Below, piece by piece: positions 16,101-21,364 of a stretch of 21,364 bases of DNA. Position 1 is the stretch's first letter; each line of letters starts with the position of its first letter. This stretch comes from DASVLX01 sp035552275 (GTDB lineage Bacteria > Actinomycetota > Actinomycetes > Mycobacteriales > Pseudonocardiaceae): the NCBI GenBank assembly GCA_035552275.1, contig DASZLR010000264.1, positions 1 to 21,364 of the forward strand, written 5' to 3'. The notes under the pieces are model-generated. The model did not search any database. It was not told where the DNA came from and was given only the letters and a program-made list of their open reading frames with translations. Both the position numbers and the translations under genes were made by a program.

Positions 16101-18084
16101 GGGAGCGTGGGAGAGCGTGTCCCGGCACTTCCGTGAGCTGGGCGTGGACACCCAACGCCAGGAGTTCACCGTGGTGGGCGTCGGCGATATGTCCGGTGAC
16201 GTGTTCGGCAACGGAATGTTGCTGTCCGAGCACATCCGGCTGATCGCCGCCTTCGACCACCGGCACATTTTTCTCGATCCTGATCCGGATGCCGCGCGGT
16301 CGTTCGCGGAACGGCAGCGGATGTTCGCGCTGCCCCGGTCGTCCTGGGACGACTACGACCGGTCCGCGATCAGCGACGGCGGCGGGGTGTGGCCGCGCAC
16401 GGCGAAGTCGATCCCGGTCAGCGAGCCGGTCAGACGGGCGCTCGGCTTGCCGGACGAGGCGACCCGGCTGTCCCCGGCGGAGCTGATGAAGGCGATCCTG
16501 CTGGCGCCGGTGGACCTGCTGTGGAACGGCGGAATCGGCACCTACGTCAAGGCGACCACTGAAACGCACGCCGATGTGGGGGACAAGGCCAACGACGCGA
16601 TTCGGGTGGACGGCGCGGCGCTGCGGGTGCGGGTGGTCGGCGAGGGCGGCAACCTCGGCCTGACCCAACGCGGCCGGATCGAGTTCGCCCGGTTCGGCGG
16701 CAAGGTCAACACCGACGCGTTGGACAACTCGGCCGGCGTGGACTGCTCGGACCACGAGGTCAACATCAAGATCTTGTTGGACCATCTGGTGACCGAGGGT
16801 CGGCTGGGCTCCGAGCAGCGCAACGAACTGCTGGCCGAGATGACCGACGAGGTCTCCGATCTCGTGCTGGCGGACAACTACGCGCAGAACCTGGTGCTGG
16901 GCGTCAGTCGCGCGCACGCCGCCGGCATGACGCTGGTGCACGCCAGACTGGTGGCCGATTTGGAGCAGCGGGCCGGCTTGGACTGCGACTTGGAGGCGCT
17001 GCCCACCGCGGACGGGTTCAAGGCGCTGGCGAAGTCGGACCGGGGTCTCACCTCGCCTGAGCTGGCCACCGTGCTGGCGCACGTCAAACTCAACCTGAAG
17101 GACGAGGTGCTGGCCAGCGACCTGCCCGACCTGGATGTGTTCGCCCGGCGATTGCCGGACTATTTCCCGAGCCGGTTGCGCGAGCGGTTCGGCGATGCGA
17201 TCGGCGCGCACCCGCTGCGCCGGGAGATCACCACGACGCTGCTGGTGAATGAGGTTGTCGACGGCGGTGGCCTGTCGTACGCGTTCCGGCTGGCCGACGA
17301 ACTGAGCGCGTCCGCGACCGATGCGGTGCGGGCGTTCGCGGTGACCACGAAGGTGTTCGACCTGCCCGCCCTGTGGCGGGAGATCGAGGCGCTGGACAAC
17401 GTGGTGCCGACCGAGGTCACCGACCAGATGCAGTTGGAGGCGCGCCGGCTGTTGGATCGGGCGTCCCGCTGGTTCCTCTCCAACCGGCCGCAGCCACTGG
17501 CGGTGGGTGCGGAGATCAGCCGGTTCGGCGAGGTCGTGGGCGACTTGGCGCCATCGGTGTTCGGCCTGTTGCGCGGTCAGGCTCGTGAGGACGCCATCGC
17601 CCAGGCGGCGTGGTTCGTGGAGCGTGGCGTGGCCGAGCCGTTGGCTCAGCGAATCGCCAGCCTGCTGGATGTTTACGCGTTGCTGGACGTCATTGAGATC
17701 GCTGAGCTGGCGGAGCGGGAGGCCGGCGTCGAGCGGGCGCACCTGGAGACCGCCCAGCTGTATTACGCGCTGTCCGACCATCTGGGAATTGACCGGATGC
17801 TGGACGCGGTGAGCGTGTTGGAGCGCGGCAACCGCTGGCACGCGTTGGCCCGGCTGGCGCTGCGCGACGACCTGTACTCGTCGGTGCGGGGGATCGCGGT
17901 GGATGTGCTGCGGCACAGCGATTCCGGCGACAGCCCCGACGACAAGATCGTCATGTGGGAGGAGTCGAACGCGTCCCGGCTGGGCCGCGCCCGCGCCGCG
18001 CTGGGCGAACTCGCCCGGGTCGGCAAGCTCGACCTGCCCACCCTGTCCGTCGCCGCCCGCCAGGTGCGGGCCATGGTTCGGTAG
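13177..18084 (+). CDS. gdh: NAD-specific glutamate dehydrogenase, large (180-kDa) class
   Basis: The enzyme interconverts glutamate and 2-oxoglutarate plus ammonia with NAD. The roughly 1635 residues match the 1,600-residue class (Rv2476c in M. tuberculosis). The long N-terminal regulatory region contains ACT-like segments (for example VTDDMPYLVDSVVAEL, about 107-122). The catalytic part has RGGLRWSDRRQDFRTEILGL (about 825), KAQAVKNAVIVPVGAKGGF with the catalytic-lysine region (about 860), and ADKGTASFSDIAN. The nucleotide-binding part has NGGIGTYVKATTE (about 1117) and RVVGEGGNLGLTQRGRIEFA (about 1153). A long helical C-terminal domain follows. GTG 13177 starts one base after the preceding stop; ATG 13189 is an equally possible start. 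In mycobacteria the enzyme is inhibited by the FHA protein GarA; whether that applies here is not visible. Confidence 0.96.
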   Translation: MDREMTSTDTDTWLAAERAATPEQTRDELIARAAARAPELAELIRRYFRYLPPEEVIDDDPTDLVGAVRSNYQLAENRVQGRPTVRLVNPTPERDGWTCAATVVQVVTDDMPYLVDSVVAELTRGGLNVQRVVHPIVVVRRDMAGALLAVLPTADPEDPPAGSLVESWMSIEIDQMTDPRRAEELEQRLVEVLRDVREVVEDTDKMVTTARALADALDADPPSLPEAEVGEGARLLRWLADGHFTFLGYRHYELVRAEREPALRASLASGLGVLRQDSLATRRLTADQDLAEHALAPTLLVLTEASEPSTVHRSAFPYYVGVKTFDNQGNVNGEHRFLGVLTSAAMYEDVLDIPVIERRVREVMHRAGFPMHSYSGQMMLDVIQNYPRPELFSTDTDALYDTATGVLALADRRRVRLFLRRDPYRRFFSCLVYLPRDRYTTTSRLAMQEVLLRELSGKQIEYSARVGETPIARVHFMVHTDPAVTVEADSGRIQQQVAEAVRGWDDRMVEAVLAHRRSTTGHAVDVETATVVGQRYAAAFPESYKESFAAGEGLADLRRLQALRPGDSLDVLFYRPEGAEPGERRFKLYLAGERATLSAVLPMLQKMGVEVVDERPYEVHTEEGAPCWIFDFGLRFDPSTVEFLDEETLTDLRNRFQEAFAATWRGQAEVDGLNALVLRAGLTWRQATILRTYVKYLRQAQTPYGQDYIEDVVLGHTEIATALVRLFHVRLDPAGSGLADDLTNEISAMIDAVTSLDADRILRSLLSLINATLRTNYFVDDARPYLAVKLDPQRVPGLPEPRPRFEIFVCSPRFEGVHLRFGSVARGGLRWSDRRQDFRTEILGLVKAQAVKNAVIVPVGAKGGFVLKRPPAPTGDPAADREALLTEGVACYRMFISGLLDLTDNLDAGKVVPAPSVVRYDGDDTYLVVAADKGTASFSDIANDVAAHYGFWLGDAFASGGSVGYDHKQMGITARGAWESVSRHFRELGVDTQRQEFTVVGVGDMSGDVFGNGMLLSEHIRLIAAFDHRHIFLDPDPDAARSFAERQRMFALPRSSWDDYDRSAISDGGGVWPRTAKSIPVSEPVRRALGLPDEATRLSPAELMKAILLAPVDLLWNGGIGTYVKATTETHADVGDKANDAIRVDGAALRVRVVGEGGNLGLTQRGRIEFARFGGKVNTDALDNSAGVDCSDHEVNIKILLDHLVTEGRLGSEQRNELLAEMTDEVSDLVLADNYAQNLVLGVSRAHAAGMTLVHARLVADLEQRAGLDCDLEALPTADGFKALAKSDRGLTSPELATVLAHVKLNLKDEVLASDLPDLDVFARRLPDYFPSRLRERFGDAIGAHPLRREITTTLLVNEVVDGGGLSYAFRLADELSASATDAVRAFAVTTKVFDLPALWREIEALDNVVPTEVTDQMQLEARRLLDRASRWFLSNRPQPLAVGAEISRFGEVVGDLAPSVFGLLRGQAREDAIAQAAWFVERGVAEPLAQRIASLLDVYALLDVIEIAELAEREAGVERAHLETAQLYYALSDHLGIDRMLDAVSVLERGNRWHALARLALRDDLYSSVRGIAVDVLRHSDSGDSPDDKIVMWEESNASRLGRARAALGELARVGKLDLPTLSVAARQVRAMVR

Positions 18085-18122
18085 CGCCCGATCACGTGGC
18101 TGACTGAGAAAGGGGGCCGGGA

Positions 18123-18377
18123 TTGCGGAAGGTATCGCCCACGTGGCTTGGATTTTTGACAGAAGCTCTGGACGATCCAACGCGGTATAGGCGGCTCCTG
18201 GGACTCTTGTTTCTGATTATGTTCCCATTGGCCGGAGTGACCTGCTTGGCGATACTCCACGCAGGGGTGTCCACTCTGCTTGGCATGACAACAGACGGCG
18301 TTGGCGTTGCCCAGCTTCTGATCTTCTTCAAACGCGCCAGACAGCGCGGGGCGAGTTCAGGCGGTCGTAGCATGTGA
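18123..18377 (+). CDS. Small putative membrane protein, 3' end altered by IS30
   Basis: I do not recognise this 84-residue protein. It begins with TTG 18123 behind a strong ribosome site (AGGGGG at 18111-18116, 6-base spacing). A polar N-terminus (SPTWLGFLTEALDDPTRYRR) is followed by one long or two short hydrophobic stretches (LLGLLFLIMFPLAGVTCLAI, then LGMTTDGVGVAQLLIFF) and a basic end KRARQRG. This is a likely inner-membrane topology. From 18356 the codons belong to the IS30 end, so the final seven residues or so (SGGRSM) are not original. Removing the IS joins the frame to a stop at 19400-19402 (…GASSLPGP), so little of the protein is lost. Base composition is less GC-rich than gdh. It starts 38 bp after gdh and could share its transcript. 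Confidence 0.6.
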   Translation: MRKVSPTWLGFLTEALDDPTRYRRLLGLLFLIMFPLAGVTCLAILHAGVSTLLGMTTDGVGVAQLLIFFKRARQRGASSGGRSM

Positions 18378-18378
18378 T
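18356..18378 (+). repeat. IS30 left terminal inverted repeat
   Basis: Begins TTCAGGCGGTCGTAGCAT. It pairs 19/23 with the right end and includes the stop codon (18375-18377) of the truncated small ORF. Confidence 0.85.
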
Positions 18379-18392
18379 CTTGGGTTCGGTGG

Positions 18393-19385
18393 GTGAGGAT
18401 GCTCATCGTGCGCAGATTGTTGACGTTGGCTGATCGGGAGGAGATCTCTCGTGGCTTGGCGGAGTCGTTGGAGTACAAGGACATCGCCGTTCGGATTGGT
18501 CGTGATGCCTCGATCGTGTCGCGTGAGGTGGCGCGGCATGGTGGCCGGGGCGGGTACCGGGCCACGACCGCCGAGAGGGCCGCGGTGACGGGGCGGACGC
18601 GCCCGAAGCCGCTGGCCGTGGACGATCGTCCCGGTGTCCGGCAGGTGGTGACCGGGCTGCTGCGCAAGGGTTGGTCACCGGCGTCGATCGCGGGCCGGTT
18701 GCGGCGCGAACGCCGGGGCGAGCAGGCTGGAGGCGTGTCACATGAGGCGATCTACCAGTGGGTTTACGCCCAGCCGGTCGCCGGGTTGCGGGCGGAGTTG
18801 ATCGCCCTGCGGTCCGGTCGCACCCGTCGGCGCGGACCCCGCCCAGCACCGGCGCCGCGCATCCGGGAGCCCCGCTACCTGGAGGACCGCCCCGCCGAGG
18901 CCACCGGCCGGGCGGTGGCCGGGCACTGGGAAGGGGATCTGGTCGTGGGCAAGGGCGGCAAGACCGCCGTGGCCACGCTGGTGGAACGCACCAGCCGCTT
19001 CCTGATCCTGGTGCCGCTGACCGGGCGGGACTCGCTGACCGTCAGCCAGGCGATCATCGCCGCCGTAGGGGACCTTCCCCCGTCGGTCACCCGGTCCCTC
19101 ACGTGGGACTGCGGCGCGGAAATGGCTCTACACAAGGACATCACCGCCACCGGGCTGCCGGTCTACTTCGCCCACCCCCACTCACCGTGGGAACGCGGCA
19201 GCAACGAGAACCTCAACCGCATCGTCCGCGAATACTTCCCCAAAGGCGTCGAGATCACCTCCGACCCGCACTACCACGCCGCCGTCGCCGCCGAGATCAA
19301 CGACCGACCCCGTAAAATCCACAACTGGAAGAAACCCAGCGAAGTCTTCACCGAACTCCTCGCATCAGATGCTTCCACCACCTGA
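18393..19385 (+). CDS. tnp: IS30-family transposase
   Basis: This 330-residue DDE transposase is intact. The N-terminal helix-turn-helix (LTLADREEISRGLAESLEYK, then IAVRIGRDASIVSREVARHG) is the IS30 signature; SREV.RHGG is highly conserved in the family. A second HTH-like part (GWSPASIAGRLRRE, VSHEAIYQWVYA) follows. The catalytic core has HWEGDLVVG (first Asp), LTWDCGAEMALHKD (second Asp) and HSPWERGSNENLNRIVREYF (Glu in the SNEN motif), ending with INDRPRKIHNWKKPSEVF. The start is GTG 18393 or ATG 18399 two codons on. It is codirectional with gdh and the crotonase gene, so it could pass transcription on to the latter. Confidence 0.95.
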   Translation: MRMLIVRRLLTLADREEISRGLAESLEYKDIAVRIGRDASIVSREVARHGGRGGYRATTAERAAVTGRTRPKPLAVDDRPGVRQVVTGLLRKGWSPASIAGRLRRERRGEQAGGVSHEAIYQWVYAQPVAGLRAELIALRSGRTRRRGPRPAPAPRIREPRYLEDRPAEATGRAVAGHWEGDLVVGKGGKTAVATLVERTSRFLILVPLTGRDSLTVSQAIIAAVGDLPPSVTRSLTWDCGAEMALHKDITATGLPVYFAHPHSPWERGSNENLNRIVREYFPKGVEITSDPHYHAAVAAEINDRPRKIHNWKKPSEVFTELLASDASTT

Positions 19386-19386
19386 A
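19364..19386 (-). repeat. IS30 right terminal inverted repeat
   Basis: Read on the minus strand it begins TTCAGGTGGTGGAAGCAT. It contains the last codons and the TGA of the transposase. Confidence 0.85.
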
Positions 19387-19457
19387 TCTGCCCGGTCCAT
19401 AGCCATCAATGTCCTCGGTCACCCATCGGTCCACTCATCACTGGCGAAGGATTGGTC

Positions 19458-20120
19458 ATGTCCGCGTTGCCCACGCTGCACGATCAGGAGCCGGTTTTCG
19501 TCCTGGAACTCGGCGAGGATGAGAACCGGTTCTCGCCGGAGTGGCTGAAGACCGTCCATGCGCTGTTGGATTCCGTTGTGGACTGTCCGAGGCCGGCCGC
19601 GCTGGTCACCACCGGTGGCGGCAAGTTCTACTCCAATGGACTTGACCTGGACTGGCTGCTCGGCCACGGCGATCAGGCCGATCGCTATGTCGCTGATGTG
19701 CACGAACTGCTGGCCCGCGTGCTCACCTTGCCGGTGCCGACGATCGCGGCCGTCAACGGGCATGCCTTCGGCGCTGGCGCCATGTTGGCCATGGCGCATG
19801 ATTTCCGGATCATGCGCGCCGATCGAGGATACTTCTGCTTTCCCGAGGCGGACATCAATATCCCGTTCACCCCAGGGATGGCGGCGCTCATTCAGGGCAA
19901 GCTGACGCCGGCTGCGGCGATCGCGTCGATGACGACCGGACGACGGTTCGGCGGAGCGGACGCCCGTGAGCTCGGGCTGGTTGACGATGTTGCCGGCGAG
20001 GGCGACGTGGTCGACCGAGCGAGCGAGCGCGTGCGAGCATTGGCGGGCAAGGATCGCGGCACGCTCGGTGCCATCAAGTCCACCATGTTCGCTCCTGCGG
20101 TCGCCGCGCTGCGCGCGTGA
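19458..20120 (+). CDS. Enoyl-CoA hydratase/isomerase (crotonase) family protein
   Basis: Crotonases stabilise a thioester enolate of acyl-CoA and act in fatty-acid degradation and related routes. The 220-residue protein has the CoA-binding/oxyanion-hole strand ALVTTGGGKFYSNGLDLDWL (about 48-67) and the second oxyanion motif AAVNGHAFGAGAMLAMAHDF (about 97-116). It also has an acidic residue in FCFPEADINIPFTPGM, where delta3-delta2 enoyl-CoA isomerases carry their catalytic Glu. This arrangement, together with the short length, favours an isomerase over a hydratase. ATG 19458 has a ribosome site (GAAGG) 7 bases away; a TTG at 19452 is less likely. The gene begins 71 bp after the IS30 end, so part of its promoter may have been displaced by, or now come from, that element. 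Confidence 0.88.
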   Translation: MSALPTLHDQEPVFVLELGEDENRFSPEWLKTVHALLDSVVDCPRPAALVTTGGGKFYSNGLDLDWLLGHGDQADRYVADVHELLARVLTLPVPTIAAVNGHAFGAGAMLAMAHDFRIMRADRGYFCFPEADINIPFTPGMAALIQGKLTPAAAIASMTTGRRFGGADARELGLVDDVAGEGDVVDRASERVRALAGKDRGTLGAIKSTMFAPAVAALRA

Positions 20121-20124
20121 CGGT

Positions 20125-21363
20125 TCAGTGGATGAGTGCATAGCGGCGGAGTGGGTTGGTTCGGGGTTTCATCTGTGGGTCTATATAGGACGGTGGGATG
20201 AAGGTGGGTATCCCTTTGTCCATCACGATTTTCCAGCGGGAGTGGTGCACGAGGGTATGATGCTCGCGGCAGAGCAGGGTGAGATTTTCCAACGCCGTGG
20301 GGCCTCCGTCCGCCCAGTGCCGGATGTGGTGAACATCGGTCCAGTGCTGTGGACGCGGGCAGGACGGGAAGGCGCACCCGCCGTCCCGGAATACCACGGC
20401 TTTGCGGATCGCGGCCGGGATGGTGCGGGTCGACCGGCCGACGTCCAACGGTTCGGCGCGCGAGCCCAGCACGATCGGTAGAACCTTTGCGTCGCAGGCG
20501 ATGCGGCGGGCCTGGCCGGCGGTGAGCGTGGTGGGCAGACCCAGGGTCGCGTTGTCCAGAGTGGCCCGACCGGCGTTCTCGCGGAGGTTCGCCCAGGAGA
20601 TGGTGACCGTCAGGTGCGGTTTCTGCCCGCCGTCGGCGGGCAGTGATCCGCCGTCGGCGACGAGTTTGAGGATGTCGGCGAACGCGTCACCATGGCGCTC
20701 GGCGGGAGACCGCAGGTCCGGCTCACCATCATTGTTGACCGGTGTGCTGAACGAGGACAGCGCCCCCGTCAACAGCGCCCCGGACTCCTGGTCCAGCTCG
20801 CCGGTGAAGGCGACCCGACCGGATCGCCGCACGGTGAAGTGCAGTTCGTTGCGTGGCTGCGCCAACGGCGCCTCGCGGGGCTCGGGGCCGTCCTGGTCCA
20901 ACCGGTCCAGGATCTCCCGCCCCAGCCCGCGGATCACCACCGCGTCCACGCTGGGCGCGGCCCGCACCAGAATCCGCTGCGTCGACTCCACATCCTCTTC
21001 GGTCGCCCACGACGGGAACCTCGCGATCGTGTCCACGATCGCGGTGATCTGGTCCGGATGCAGCACCCCGGCCTCAACCGCCTCGCCCAGGATCGGCAAG
21101 GCGACCAACTGGCCGGCCCGCTGGACCCGACGCTTCGCGTCCGCCCTGGTGATCGCCAACCGCTCATGCAGCAACGCCGCCGTGTCCCGATGCCCCCAAC
21201 CGCCGGCCACACCACGACGATCCAGCTCACCCACCGCCGACAGCATCCGCGCGTGCCACCGACGCGACTCGTGCTCGATCACGGCGATCTGATCGAGCAA
21301 CTCCTCATCACCACAACGCCACCACCCGGCGGCCGCTTCCGTATCCTGCACGAAGTCGTTCAT
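20125..21363 (-). CDS. DUF222 / HNH endonuclease domain protein (13E12-like)
   Basis: The 412-residue protein has the DUF222 helical region through about residue 300 (LLDQIAVIEHESRRWHARML, ELDRRGVAGGWGHRDTAALL, ITRADAKRRVQRA). A C-terminal HNH nuclease motif follows: two Cys in CAFPSC (about 330-335), the HH of DVHHIRHWADGGPTALENL, and LLCREHHTLVHH. The zinc-binding and catalytic His residues are present. Such proteins are abundant in actinobacteria (the 13E12/REP13E12 family of M. tuberculosis), with no settled function; DNA cleavage is inferred from the domain only. ATG 21363 lies at the window edge, so an upstream start or the promoter cannot be assessed. The gene converges on the crotonase gene with 4 bp between the stops, leaving no room for a terminator. 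Confidence 0.93.
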   Translation of the reverse strand: MNDFVQDTEAAAGWWRCGDEELLDQIAVIEHESRRWHARMLSAVGELDRRGVAGGWGHRDTAALLHERLAITRADAKRRVQRAGQLVALPILGEAVEAGVLHPDQITAIVDTIARFPSWATEEDVESTQRILVRAAPSVDAVVIRGLGREILDRLDQDGPEPREAPLAQPRNELHFTVRRSGRVAFTGELDQESGALLTGALSSFSTPVNNDGEPDLRSPAERHGDAFADILKLVADGGSLPADGGQKPHLTVTISWANLRENAGRATLDNATLGLPTTLTAGQARRIACDAKVLPIVLGSRAEPLDVGRSTRTIPAAIRKAVVFRDGGCAFPSCPRPQHWTDVHHIRHWADGGPTALENLTLLCREHHTLVHHSRWKIVMDKGIPTFIPPSYIDPQMKPRTNPLRRYALIH

Positions 21364-21364
21364 A

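Larger units (their letters stand above)
18356..19386. mobile_element. IS30-family insertion sequence (about 1.03 kb)
   Basis: Terminal inverted repeats of 23 bp (18356-18378 and 19364-19386) match at 19 positions. Both start TTCAGG read inward and share AGCAT and TGAT blocks. They enclose a single transposase whose stop codon lies within the right repeat. The length is normal for IS30. I could not find a matching 2-3 bp target duplication: the flanks are GAG and TCT, so the exact outer ends are uncertain by a few bases. Confidence 0.85.

Noticed and set aside
18093..18147. CACGTGGC present twice between the gdh end and the small ORF (18093-18100 and 18140-18147)
   Set aside because: Only 8 bp, with the second copy inside coding sequence. 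In GC-rich DNA this is weak evidence for an operator.
12601..18180. Open frame of about 1859 codons on the minus strand opposite gdh
   Set aside because: It is the antisense shadow of gdh and the preceding gene, caused by high-GC third positions. The translation is low-complexity (Gln/Arg/His/Gly-rich) with no recognisable domain, while the plus strand encodes clear enzymes.

Overview
The window is high-GC DNA from an actinobacterium. High GC, GTG/TTG starts, TANNNT-type -10 boxes without Shine-Dalgarno sites, an MprAB-like two-component pair, a DUF222/HNH (13E12-like) protein, and ettA followed by a giant NAD-glutamate dehydrogenase all fit. The protein flavour suggests Pseudonocardiales or a relative, but this is an inference and not tested.

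Region 1 (1-2852) is the end of an integrated mobile element. A truncated excisionase-like gene and a tyrosine integrase point at a tRNA-Arg(TCT) gene. The integrase is split by an ISL3-family insertion sequence with a perfect 8-bp target duplication (GTCGGTTT). Removing the IS and one copy of the duplication restores a 388-residue integrase with its complete catalytic set, so the element has been disarmed by a simple and probably recent event. The integrase DNA is visibly less GC-rich than what follows.

Region 2 (3084-9445): a plus-strand CopD/CtaG-like membrane protein converges on, and overlaps by 157 bp, a five-gene minus-strand block: response regulator, histidine kinase, TetR repressor, ABC ATPase and ABC-2 permease. 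Most junctions are ATGA overlaps or a few bases. Before tetR lies a 42-bp near-palindrome with a promoter -35 box on its axis, and the predicted transcript starts at the tetR ATG. This looks like an autorepressed drug-export operon placed behind an envelope-stress-type two-component pair.

Region 3 (9555-18084): a plus-strand unit of ettA (ribosome-associated ABC-F ATPase), an unrecognised protein with an alpha-helical N-terminal part, a degenerate GGDEF-like segment and a proline-rich tail, and gdh (NAD-dependent glutamate dehydrogenase, about 1635 residues). The three are separated by 0-15 bp. The middle protein is the least understood gene here and the best candidate for new biology, as it ties translation throttling and nitrogen/carbon metabolism into one transcript.

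Region 4 (18123-21363): a small putative membrane protein whose 3' end has been replaced by an IS30-family element, then a crotonase-family gene, and a convergent DUF222/HNH gene that fills the right edge. I saw no CRISPR array, rRNA or origin. Apart from the reading frames there is no gene-free stretch over 300 bases; the longest, 2853-3083, holds no gene I can recognise.
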